From M3007 sp031425035 (GTDB lineage Bacteria; Bacteroidota; Bacteroidia; Chitinophagales; Saprospiraceae), in the NCBI GenBank assembly GCA_031425035.1, contig JANPIN010000124.1, forward strand, positions 1 through 64,000: a stretch of 64,000 bases of DNA, read 5' to 3'. How positions within the stretch are numbered: position 1 is the stretch's first letter; the number at the start of each line of letters is the position of its first letter. Position numbers and translations under genes: made by a program. Shown one piece after another: positions 18,107-26,070 of this stretch. Under the pieces are notes generated by a model. That model saw only the letters and a program-made list of their open reading frames with translations. It searched no databases and was not told the DNA's origin.

Positions 18107-21100
18107 ATGCAATTAAAATTGTACTCCCGGCAGCTGACTGCCTCCCCCTTATTCCTCCTTTTTTTTCTGTTTCCTGTATTCCTTTTTTCACAAACCAGCC
18201 CTGAAATCTGCGATAATGGCCTGGACGACGACGGCGACGGCCTGATCGACTGTTATGATCAGGACTGTACCTGCACCGGGCAGTGCGACAATTTCTATTA
18301 CACCACCTGTAATGCGGACTGTTTTTACGTTCCTCCCTGCGACCAGATCAACCTGGGTATACAGTGGACAGCCCAGGCGGAAACCGGCACCTATTCCCCC
18401 CTGGTGGCCGGCGATATGGACAAAGACGGTATACCCGATATTGTTACTTACTGGGTGGAAAAACCCGATATTTATATCATCGACGGGGCTACAGGCGCTA
18501 CCAAAGTGCATATTGTAGGCCCCACCGATTATCCGGGCGGTACGGCTCCGGCCATAGCCGACCTGGATCACGACGGTTTCGGCGAACTGGTACTGGTGGG
18601 CAACGACCGCATTCTGCGCTGTTGGAACCACGATGGCAGCCTCGCTTTTGCCAGTGCCGTACAAGTAGGCTACAATGGCGGATATCGCTTTTGCGTACCC
18701 AATATTGCCGATTTTGACCATGACGGCTGGGCCGAGATCAATATCGGCAATCAGGTGTTCAACGGTCAGACCGGCGCCCTGTTGGCTCAGGCGAGTAATA
18801 GCGTATCGGCCGGACAACACCCGGCACGCGTGGCCACCGGTTTTTCTTTTTGTTCGCCGGTAGCCATGGACGTGTTGCCCGACAGTTTTTGCCCCGATTG
18901 CGCCGGTCTGGAAATCGTTGCCGGTAACCAGGTGCTTTCCGTGAACCTGGTGACGGGCGCCGTAACCCCGATTGTCACAGCTGCCGGGCCGTTTACTGAT
19001 GGTTTTACCAGCGTGGTGGATTTCGATCGCGATGGGGACCTGGACGCCATTGTGCAGGGCCGGCGGGGCGGACAGAACTACGTGTACTGCTGGGATATTC
19101 AGACGCCGGCCATTTTACGGCAGTTTAAATTGCCGAATAACTGGGTAGAAGGCGCCTCGCGGGTGAACGTAGCGGATCTGAACGGTGATGGGCAGCTGGA
19201 GATCAGCTTCGTAGCTTATCCGACCTTATTTGCCTTAAAAAACGACTTCACTGTACTGTGGAGCATTACTACGAATGATGCTTCTTCGGTCACCTGTTCC
19301 AGCGTGTTCGACTTCTGCGGCGATGGTTCTTCCGACGTAATTTACCGTGGCCAATCATTTTTACAGGTGCTGGAAGGCGCTACCGGCCAGGTAAAATGGC
19401 AGGATGACTGTGTTTCGGCCACCCACATCGAAAATCCGCTGGTATTGGATGTGGACGCCGATGGACAGACCGAGATCGTGATCGAATGCGGGTCGAACGG
19501 CAGTTCAGTGTTCGGCTCCGTCGTTTGTTACGAAGCCCTGGGCCTGCCCGGTATTTCTTCCAGGAAAGTATGGAACCAGCACGCCTTTTTCAACACCAAT
19601 ATTAATGACGATCTGAGTGTACCGCGTTACCAGCAAAACCCCAGCATTGTCGGGGACAGCCTGCGGATGAACGCTTTCATGAACCAGTTTTTTAACCCGA
19701 CATTTCCCACTCCCGATGGCGCGCTGAGCGTACAAAGCGTGCTATGTGAGGGCGATTCGCTGCTGCTTACCGTGCAGTTATGCAACCTGGGCGATAATGT
19801 GCTGCCCGCGCAAACGCCCTTATCCGCGTATGTGGGCAACCCGCAAACCACCGCCGCGCTCTGGGTTGGTAGCCGGCCGCTGGGTTTTGCCGTGCCCAAA
19901 GACAGCTGCCGAACGTTTAATCTGCGTTTACCGCGCCTGGCGAACGACTCTATTTTCATCGTCCTGAACGACGACCATTCGCAACCTGCGCCGTTTAACC
20001 TGGCCGTCGATTTTCCGGTGACCACTATTGGAGAATGTATTTTTACGAATAATATCACCTCCTTTTACTACGCCTACAATCCGTATCAGATTGATCTCGG
20101 CGTGGACACGGCCATTTGCGCCAACACCACGGTCAGCCTGAACGCCGACGGTAACGACCTAGTCAGCTGGCAGTGGTCGGGGGTAAGTACGACTAATCCG
20201 ACCGTTATTGCTCCCGGAGTAGGTACCTATGCCGTAACCGTAACCGACGTATGCGGCATTACCCAAACGGACCAGATCGTGATCAGTGCCGACAGCAGTA
20301 CGGTGGTTAATATTGGCGCGGACAGGGCTATTTGTAAAGGAGAAAAGGTAAGCTTATCGGAAAGCGGTTTCGATACTTATAGCTGGACGCCGGTCGCGTC
20401 GGTGAGTTGTGCCACCTGTCCGACCACGCAGGCGGCGCCCGCCGTTTCCGGATTGGTGGTGCTGCAGGCCAGTTTTGCCAACGGCTGTACCAACCGGGAT
20501 TCCGTCTACATTACTGTTTACGATACCTTTAATTACCAAGTAGACACCACCATTTGTTATGGCCGCAGCGTGACCTGGAACAACGTGGTGATCGAGCCGG
20601 ACAGCAGCCACACCTTCTCTTTACAAACGGTACATGGCTGCGATTCTACCTTTCAGGTACGGGTAAAAGGTAGTTCGATCGGCACCTTTCAGATCAAGGT
20701 CGATACGGCGGTGTGTTTAGGTAAATCGCTGAATTACAACAACATAGCTCTGCAAATAGGGGAGGAGAAGACCTTTAATCTGGCGGCCAGTTCGGGCTGC
20801 GACTCGACCGTGGTGGTGGAAGTATTCCCGAAAGACACCTTTTCCACCGCCGAACTGCGCACCATTTGTGCCGGCGATACGTCCACTGTTTTTGGGCAAA
20901 ACCAAACCGCATCCGGCATTTTCCGCAGCACCTTCACTGCCAAAAACGGCTGCGATTCCACCCATACGGTGGATTTAACGGTACTGGCGCCGCTACTAGT
21001 CGCCATCGATGCCACGCCGACTTGTTTCAATGAAGCCACCGGCACCCTGGTCGCTACAGCCACGGGGCAGTCCATGCCTTTTAATTACCAATGGAATATT

Positions 21101-21973
21101 TCCGGCGCAACCGAACCCAGCCTGGATAATTTACCGGCAGCGGACTATGACCTGACCGTCACCGATGCCAACGACTGTACGCAAACCGCCAGTGCGACCG
21201 TGACGGCCTACCCGCCCATCGTGTTTGCAGCGGACCCGGATTCGGTGCGGTGTTTTGGCGATAAAACAGGTTCCATCACGATTACTTCGGCCGATACGAC
21301 GGTGTTATTCAGCTTAAATGGCGGTAATTTCTCCCAAAGCCTGCTGTATACCGATTTGCCGGCGGCCAACTACGTACTATACGCCCAGGACATTTACGGT
21401 TGTGTAGATACGCTCTCGGTACCCGTGCAGCAGCCGCCGCAACTGCTGGTTTATCTGCCTGCCGATACGACGGTGATCCTGGGTACTTCCGTGCCGCTCG
21501 AAAGCCAGACCTTCGGCTACGCACCCGTGTTGTACACCTGGGCCGATACCTCCTACCTGAGCTGTGGCAACTGTCCGGCGCCGGTGGCTTTGCCGCTTAC
21601 CAATATTACCTATTTGCTCACCGTAACCGATAAAAACGGCTGTACGGCCAGCGATGCTATTAATTTACTGGTGCAACGCATCATCAGCGTGTACGTACCC
21701 AATGCCATTACACCCGAACATGACCAGAATAACCGGCTGGAACTCGGTTTCGGTCCGGCCATCCGCATAATTCGTTTCTTCCGTGTCTTCGATCGCTGGG
21801 GATCGCTGGTGCACCAGGCCACTGACGCCCTGCCGAATGATTCCGCTTCCGCCTGGGATGGGACCAGTCGGGGCAAGGCCGTGCAACCCGGCGTGTATAT
21901 CTGGCAGCTGGAAGTCGAACTGGTGGACGGTACGACGGAGCGCTACCAGGGCGACGTGACGGTGCTGCGCTGA
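18107..21973 (+). CDS. Large FG-GAP/SprB-repeat surface protein with CHU_C-type T9SS domain
   Basis: A 1,288-residue secreted protein. The ATG at 18107 gives a signal peptide ending FLFSQ; an upstream non-ATG start would precede it. A Cys-rich Asp segment follows (CDNGLDDDGDGLIDCYDQDC, also seen in MopE-like proteins). VCBS/FG-GAP beta-propeller repeats with Ca-binding DxDxDG motifs (GDMDKDGIPDIV, ADLDHDGFGELV, DFDRDGDLDAIV, VDADGQTEIV) occupy about 75-460. PKD-like modules sit near 660-800. Two or more SprB-type repeats (CFNEATGTLVATATG; CFGDKTGSITI) lie near 960-1090. The last ~90 residues (VYVPNAITPE to VTVLR) are a gliding-motility-associated C-terminal domain used as a T9SS type B signal. 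Likely role: cell-surface adhesin linked to gliding or particle binding. Confidence 0.93.
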   Translation: MQLKLYSRQLTASPLFLLFFLFPVFLFSQTSPEICDNGLDDDGDGLIDCYDQDCTCTGQCDNFYYTTCNADCFYVPPCDQINLGIQWTAQAETGTYSPLVAGDMDKDGIPDIVTYWVEKPDIYIIDGATGATKVHIVGPTDYPGGTAPAIADLDHDGFGELVLVGNDRILRCWNHDGSLAFASAVQVGYNGGYRFCVPNIADFDHDGWAEINIGNQVFNGQTGALLAQASNSVSAGQHPARVATGFSFCSPVAMDVLPDSFCPDCAGLEIVAGNQVLSVNLVTGAVTPIVTAAGPFTDGFTSVVDFDRDGDLDAIVQGRRGGQNYVYCWDIQTPAILRQFKLPNNWVEGASRVNVADLNGDGQLEISFVAYPTLFALKNDFTVLWSITTNDASSVTCSSVFDFCGDGSSDVIYRGQSFLQVLEGATGQVKWQDDCVSATHIENPLVLDVDADGQTEIVIECGSNGSSVFGSVVCYEALGLPGISSRKVWNQHAFFNTNINDDLSVPRYQQNPSIVGDSLRMNAFMNQFFNPTFPTPDGALSVQSVLCEGDSLLLTVQLCNLGDNVLPAQTPLSAYVGNPQTTAALWVGSRPLGFAVPKDSCRTFNLRLPRLANDSIFIVLNDDHSQPAPFNLAVDFPVTTIGECIFTNNITSFYYAYNPYQIDLGVDTAICANTTVSLNADGNDLVSWQWSGVSTTNPTVIAPGVGTYAVTVTDVCGITQTDQIVISADSSTVVNIGADRAICKGEKVSLSESGFDTYSWTPVASVSCATCPTTQAAPAVSGLVVLQASFANGCTNRDSVYITVYDTFNYQVDTTICYGRSVTWNNVVIEPDSSHTFSLQTVHGCDSTFQVRVKGSSIGTFQIKVDTAVCLGKSLNYNNIALQIGEEKTFNLAASSGCDSTVVVEVFPKDTFSTAELRTICAGDTSTVFGQNQTASGIFRSTFTAKNGCDSTHTVDLTVLAPLLVAIDATPTCFNEATGTLVATATGQSMPFNYQWNISGATEPSLDNLPAADYDLTVTDANDCTQTASATVTAYPPIVFAADPDSVRCFGDKTGSITITSADTTVLFSLNGGNFSQSLLYTDLPAANYVLYAQDIYGCVDTLSVPVQQPPQLLVYLPADTTVILGTSVPLESQTFGYAPVLYTWADTSYLSCGNCPAPVALPLTNITYLLTVTDKNGCTASDAINLLVQRIISVYVPNAITPEHDQNNRLELGFGPAIRIIRFFRVFDRWGSLVHQATDALPNDSASAWDGTSRGKAVQPGVYIWQLEVELVDGTTERYQGDVTVLR

Positions 21974-22032
21974 ATAAATTGTCTGACCATAGTAAAATGA
22001 GTCAGTCCGGATGTTGTGATGCAAACGTAGAG

Positions 22033-22126
22033 GGATGGCAACGCGGATGCAACGGATTTGGCGGATTTTCACGGATTTTTAAATCCGCGAAAATCCGTAT
22101 TATCGGTATAATCCGCGTTACCATCC
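22033..22126. repeat. Palindromic repeat, GGATGGNAACGCGGAT family, copy 1 (empty)
   Basis: Two arms of about 46 nt (22033-22078 and 22081-22126) are imperfect inverted copies, both beginning GGATGG(C/T)AACGCGGAT at the outer ends and containing ACGGATTT-type units inside. The loop is essentially absent. Copies 2 (31681-32232, with a gene) and 3 (48728-48806) share the same outer core. It lies between convergent T9SS genes and could also end transcription. Confidence 0.85.
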
Positions 22127-22226
22127 TGTTACATGTGCGTGCTCACCTGAATGCTACGCCGATTTCATTCAGGACCAGGTTTTTTTTAGAGAAAATCATC
22201 TAAATCAGGGATGATTTATATTTTAG

Positions 22227-22243
22227 CTATTGATAATCAATAG
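22227..22243 (+). terminator. Possible short terminator hairpin
   Basis: CTATTGA-TAA-TCAATAG is a perfect 7-bp stem followed by TTTATTG. It lies just beyond the stop codon of the convergent gene at 22245. It is AT-rich and weak. Confidence 0.35.
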
Positions 22244-22244
22244 T

Positions 22245-23573
22245 TTATTGTTTCACCACCCTTATTGGTAGTTCCCCGTTTACCTGCAGGAAGAAAATAC
22301 CGGCCGGGACGCCGCTCAGATCGAGGGTACCCGACCATTCCGTTTCCATATTAAAGGTCCATTGGCGTAGCAAACGGCCTTGTACATCCGTCAGGCGCAC
22401 CTGCGCGTTGAGTTCAGTGGCGGGTAAAACGAGTTGCAGCGCATCATTCACTACCGGGTTAGGAAAGATCGTTGCGGTGGCCGTACCGCCCATGTCCACT
22501 ATACGGACCGGGGAATAGGTGAATTTTCCATCCGTATCCACCTGCCGCAGCCGGTAGTAGTTGCGGGCCGGCCAGGGATGGGGATCCTGGGCCGAGTAGT
22601 GCTGCGGGAAGCGGGCATTACCATTTTGGCTGGGCACCATGCTCAGCAGCGACCAGTGGCTGCCGTCGGGGGCACGTTCCAGTTCGAAGCGATCGTTGTT
22701 TTGTTCAGTGGCAGTAGTCCAGTGGAGGACAACGCTGCGGTCGGTTTTTTCGGCCTGGAAGGCGGTTAGTTCGATGGGCAGGGAAACGTATAGAAAGTTA
22801 GAACCGCCATTATTGTCAAAATTTATGGTGGCCATGTCCGTGAGCGTCCCCTGGCCGGATAAGGTTCCGCTAGCTAAAGTAGTCGTAAAAACATAGTAAC
22901 TCACAGCGGTATTTAAGGGCTGCGCCGGTATAGTAAAGGTCTGCGTAGCGGTGCCCGCACCGGTACTGGGAGAAAGTAACGTACCATAGGTTGCAAAGCC
23001 GTTGGTACTATAACGTAAAAACACGTTTTCCTGGGCAGAAGGCGTATTAGTCAAAACTACCGTTACGATCACCGGAAGCGACGGAACAGGAAACAGCGGT
23101 AAGGCCGTGGTGGATACAATGCTGACCGGGTCATTATCAGTCTGCATCACAATGGCTGCCGCATCGCTGCTGGTGTTCACATCCTGCCAGTTGTAGGTAA
23201 CATACTTTCCACTGGTAACTGGAAAACTACCAGCCCCACCGCTGCCATCGCCATAGGCAAAAGCAGTTCCCAGCGTATTCAGACTAAGTCCTCCCGACCA
23301 CACCTTTGATCCACTTGGTAAGTTGAAATTGTTGTCGTTATTGTCGGATTGATTATTGATTTTATAAAAGTTGTTTCCTGTAAAATTGGCCAAAAAAGTG
23401 AACCGATGACTGTGTACGCCTAAGCTGCTGCGGTAGGCATTAGCTCCAATACCCGTTCCGGAAAAGTTACTGTGGATATTATCGTAGAAATATGGCGTTG
23501 TAATCTGGCCATACATGGGCAAGGTGATCAAAACAAACAAGGCGCAAAAAAAGCGGGATAAAAAACGGTCCAT
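22245..23573 (-). CDS. T9SS cargo protein with type A sorting domain
   Basis: A 442-residue secreted protein with a signal peptide ending PMYGQ (about residue 22). The N-terminal ~260 residues are Asn/Thr/Ser-rich beta-type sequence with no family I recognise. From about 265 to 350 there is the fibronectin-like linker common in these proteins (ELTAFQAEKTDRSVVLHWTTATEQNNDRFELERA). The last ~80 residues (TIFPNPVVNDALQL to IRVVKQ) are a T9SS type A sorting domain. It is a surface or secreted protein of unknown function. It is single, convergent with the SprB-type gene, and has a candidate promoter at 23679-23686 with a palindrome beside it. Confidence 0.88.
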   Translation of the reverse strand: MDRFLSRFFCALFVLITLPMYGQITTPYFYDNIHSNFSGTGIGANAYRSSLGVHSHRFTFLANFTGNNFYKINNQSDNNDNNFNLPSGSKVWSGGLSLNTLGTAFAYGDGSGGAGSFPVTSGKYVTYNWQDVNTSSDAAAIVMQTDNDPVSIVSTTALPLFPVPSLPVIVTVVLTNTPSAQENVFLRYSTNGFATYGTLLSPSTGAGTATQTFTIPAQPLNTAVSYYVFTTTLASGTLSGQGTLTDMATINFDNNGGSNFLYVSLPIELTAFQAEKTDRSVVLHWTTATEQNNDRFELERAPDGSHWSLLSMVPSQNGNARFPQHYSAQDPHPWPARNYYRLRQVDTDGKFTYSPVRIVDMGGTATATIFPNPVVNDALQLVLPATELNAQVRLTDVQGRLLRQWTFNMETEWSGTLDLSGVPAGIFFLQVNGELPIRVVKQ

Positions 23574-23678
23574 AGCAATTCAATTTAATAAATGAAGACG
23601 GGTGGGAGTAGTGCTACCTGCCTGATGCAGATGGTGGGAGCTGGAATTTGACCAATAGCATTCGAATTCGAAGCTTAA

Positions 23679-23704
23679 CGAAGGTAATTGATCCGGATCA
23701 ATTA
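23679..23704 (-). promoter_or_regulatory. -7-like box TACCTTCG plus adjoining perfect palindrome
   Basis: On the minus strand TACCTTCG (23679-23686) differs from TANNTTTG by one base. Directly upstream lies the perfect palindrome TAATTGATCCGGATCAATTA (23685-23704), which overlaps the box by two bases. The geometry fits an operator for a dimeric regulator of the T9SS cargo gene at 22245-23573. The leader would be about 100 nt. Confidence 0.35.
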
Positions 23705-23965
23705 TTTAACGCGCCGCCCTTTCCACTTTTTACCACTGATCCTCTTTTTTGCCGTTAAAAACCGGGAACTACCCCAATTGTCCTACAATGGGGGCTGCGC
23801 TAGCCATCTTAGTGGCTATTTCCTGTCTAAAACTGACGCATTTTATAATCAATCCCAACATTTTTTATGTAGCCCCTTTTTTAATAATTTTACAATTTAT
23901 TGATATACAGCACTTTACAAAACAGGGTAAAAAAACTTTTACCAAAAAAGCGAAAAATTGGTCGT

Positions 23966-24028
23966 TTTGTGGGAAAATGTGGGAAAAGTAACTACATTTG
24001 TGTCGGTGAAAGTTCGGTTTGATCCCAC
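23966..24028 (+). promoter_or_regulatory. mraZ/dcw promoter with MraZ-type boxes
   Basis: TTTG (23966-23969) and TACATTTG (23993-24000) form a -33/-7 pair with a spacer of about 23 nt. Between them lie two direct 10-bp repeats, GTGGGAAAAT (23969-23978) and GTGGGAAAAG (23979-23988), and a third box in inverse orientation, TCCCAC (24023-24028). MraZ proteins bind tandem TGGG(A/N) boxes about 10 bp apart in their own promoters, so autorepression of the cluster is expected. Confidence 0.7.
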
Positions 24029-24075
24029 ATTGCGCTGAACGGCCGCCAAAGCAGAAATAATTAGTCCCATACATC

Positions 24076-24573
24076 ATGCAACTCATTGGCGAATATCCAG
24101 TCGCTCTTGACAACAAGGGTCGCTTGCGCCTACCTACCGCGCTCCTGCGCCAACTCTCCGCTTCGGCGGCAGCAGATGGCGGACAGGACGGTTATGAGTT
24201 TGTGGTCAACCGGGGTTTCGAAGCGTGCCTTACGCTCTACCCGAAACCGGTTTGGGATGCTATTACTGCTAAGTTAGGCCGACTCAACCGCTTCAACGAT
24301 CGCAACCGCGCCTTCATACGCTCCTTTTACCTCGGTGCGTATCCTATCACGACCGATAGCGCGGATCGGATTCTCATTCAAAAACCTTTGCTCGATTACG
24401 CCGGTCTCTCCGATGAAGCCATTCTGGTGGCCATGGACGACCGTATTGAAATATGGTCGCCCGCCCAACACCAGGCCGTGGCGAACATGGACTCCAACCA
24501 CTTCGCCGATCTCGCCAACCAGGTCATGGGCGGCGGAGAAGACGGAGCCGGAGACACCTTAGATGACTTATAA
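24076..24573 (+). CDS. mraZ: Transcriptional regulator MraZ
   Basis: A 165-residue protein with two SpoVT/AbrB-like halves. It begins MQLIGEYPVALDNKGRLRLP, typical of the first half, and the second shows the F-G/A-x-A-x-x-D-x-x-(G/D)R-type motif as YPITTDSADRILI near 92-104. It forms rings and represses the dcw cluster through GTGGG boxes, which are visible in the promoter. It is the first gene of the cluster. The C-terminal ~25 residues (MGGGEDGAGDTLDDL) are an acidic low-complexity tail. Confidence 0.95.
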   Translation: MQLIGEYPVALDNKGRLRLPTALLRQLSASAAADGGQDGYEFVVNRGFEACLTLYPKPVWDAITAKLGRLNRFNDRNRAFIRSFYLGAYPITTDSADRILIQKPLLDYAGLSDEAILVAMDDRIEIWSPAQHQAVANMDSNHFADLANQVMGGGEDGAGDTLDDL

Positions 24574-24606
24574 TAGTTATGCGTTAAGCGTTATTAGTCA
24601 TGCCAT

Positions 24607-24643
24607 CGCCTGACTCCTGACACCTGGCACCTAACTCCTAACC
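24607..24643 (+). repeat. Heptamer array (CTCCTRA family), mraZ-rsmH gap
   Basis: About five units of seven bases in tandem (CCTGACT, CCTGACA, CCTGGCA, CCTAACT, CCTAACC). Only the right-hand orientation is present. It ends 8 bp before the rsmH ATG. Confidence 0.75.
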
Positions 24644-24651
24644 AAAATGTA

Positions 24652-25602
24652 ATGTACCATGCACCCGTACTGTTAGCCGAATCCGTTCAGGCGCTGCGTA
24701 TTCGTCCCGAGGGGATTTACGTGGACGCAACTTTCGGCGGCGGCGGCCATACCCGGGAAATTTTGAAACAACTGCGCGGCAAAGGCCGCCTGTTCGCCTT
24801 TGACCAGGATGAAGATGCCAAAAAGAATGCGGAACAACCGGAATTTGCCGGACTGCCCGCTTTCGTTTTCGTGCACTCCAATTTCCGGTATTTGAAACGC
24901 CAACTACGCGCCGAAGTGGTGCGGCCCGGTTCAGTCTACGGTATTCTGGCCGACCTCGGCGTGAGCAGCCACCAGCTGGACACCGCCGAACGGGGCTTTA
25001 GTTATCGCTTCGAAGCCGAGCTGGATATGCGTATGAACACGCTGGACGGCATAACCGCCGCCGACTTGCTCAACACCTATTCAGCCGAAGAACTACAGCG
25101 GATTCTGAGCGAGTTCGGGGAAGTCCGCAACGCCCGCACCCTCGCCGCCGCCATCGTGCAGTCGCGCAGTCAGAAACCCTTCCGTACCACCGGCGAACTG
25201 GTGGAACTCTGCGAAAAGAACCTGATGGGCGAACGCTGGCGCTACCTCTCGCAGGTCTTTCAGGCCCTGCGGATGGAAGTGAACGACGAAATCGGCGCTT
25301 TACGCGACTTCCTGATCGAAGCCTTCGAAATGCTGGCCCCCGGCGGTCGCCTGGCCATCATCACCTTCCATTCTATCGAGGATCGGCTGGTGAAAAACTA
25401 CCTGAAAACCGGGAATATCGATGGGAAAGTGCAACAGGATTTTTTCGGAAATATAGACCGCCCCTTCGAGGTCATTACCAAAAAACCCATTGAAGCCGGT
25501 ACCGAAGAAACCCAGTTGAATTCACGCTCCAGAAGCGCCCGATTACGCGTAGCAGAAAAAAAAGGAGCGGAAAAGAAGGAAACGATGAAGGATAAACCAT
25601 GA
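24652..25602 (+). CDS. rsmH: 16S rRNA (cytosine-1402-N4)-methyltransferase
   Basis: A 316-residue SAM-dependent methyltransferase (MraW) that modifies C1402 of 16S rRNA. The SAM site VDATFGGGGHT lies at 24-34. Other family motifs are LADLGVSSHQLD, ERGFSYRFEAELDMRM and the late TFHSIEDRLVK. Length is standard. The C-terminal tail is Lys/Glu-rich (EKKGAEKKE). It is the second gene of the dcw cluster. Confidence 0.96.
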   Translation: MYHAPVLLAESVQALRIRPEGIYVDATFGGGGHTREILKQLRGKGRLFAFDQDEDAKKNAEQPEFAGLPAFVFVHSNFRYLKRQLRAEVVRPGSVYGILADLGVSSHQLDTAERGFSYRFEAELDMRMNTLDGITAADLLNTYSAEELQRILSEFGEVRNARTLAAAIVQSRSQKPFRTTGELVELCEKNLMGERWRYLSQVFQALRMEVNDEIGALRDFLIEAFEMLAPGGRLAIITFHSIEDRLVKNYLKTGNIDGKVQQDFFGNIDRPFEVITKKPIEAGTEETQLNSRSRSARLRVAEKKGAEKKETMKDKP

Positions 25603-25653
25603 AAAGCAACTACCATTCATTATAAACATTACAGAACCCTATGTTGCTAACGA

Positions 25654-25700
25654 GCCCCAACTAAACCCCTCTAAACCTTTTTCTAAACCCCTCTAAACCG
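25654..25700 (+). repeat. Single arm of the CTAAACCCCTCTAAAC repeat family, rsmH-ftsL gap
   Basis: Two copies of CTAAACCCCTCTAAAC separated by CTTTTT. The arrangement is nearly identical to the right arm of the four-helix-bundle cassette at 35267-35310. No left arm is present here. Confidence 0.85.
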
Positions 25701-25713
25701 AAATTTACAAACA

Positions 25714-26022
25714 ATGGCCAATAAACTGCTCAACGCACTAAACGTCAGTCAACACACGACCAACCTCGTGTTTGATAACTTTTCTTACCTGATGTTTATC
25801 GGCGGACTGGGCATTGTATACATCGCCAACGCCCACTTTGCTGAAAAAGGCGTCCGCGAAATCCAGCGTTTGCAAAAGGAGATCAAAGAGCTTAAGTGGG
25901 AATATACTTCGATTAAAAGCGAGACCATGTATAAATCCATGCAATCGCAAATCGACGAAAGTCTGGAACCGGTCGGTCTGGATTTGGAAAATAAAGGACC
26001 GAAAGTGATCATCGTCAAATAG
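25714..26022 (+). CDS. ftsL: FtsL-like division protein
   Basis: A 102-residue bitopic membrane protein: a short N-terminus, one membrane span at about 22-41 (NFSYLMFIGGLGIVYIANAH), then a charged coiled-coil-like helix (EKGVREIQRLQKEIKELKWEYTSIKSE). Size, topology and position between rsmH and ftsI are those of Bacteroidota FtsL, which works with FtsB and FtsQ in the divisome. Sequence similarity in this family is low, so the call rests largely on context. Confidence 0.85.
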   Translation: MANKLLNALNVSQHTTNLVFDNFSYLMFIGGLGIVYIANAHFAEKGVREIQRLQKEIKELKWEYTSIKSETMYKSMQSQIDESLEPVGLDLENKGPKVIIVK

Positions 26023-26066
26023 TTATGAACTATATACAAGTTCATAGTTCATAGTTCATACATAAA
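26023..26066 (+). repeat. GTTCATA heptamer repeat, ftsL-ftsI gap
   Basis: A left unit TATGAAC and three right units GTTCATA form a small inverted repeat that starts directly at the ftsL stop codon. The final GTTCATACATAAA also occurs just before the ATG of the DAHP synthase gene (55974-56000). Confidence 0.75.
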
Positions 26067-26070
26067 AAAC

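Larger units (their letters stand above)
23574..24075. other. Divergent promoter region between T9SS cargo gene and mraZ
   Basis: About 500 bp with no credible gene. It holds a 20-bp perfect palindrome (23685-23704) next to a minus-strand -7-like box, a TAGCCA/TGGCTA hairpin near 23800-23817, an AT-rich tract (23820-23960), and the mraZ promoter with its repeat boxes (23966-24028). Confidence 0.6.
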
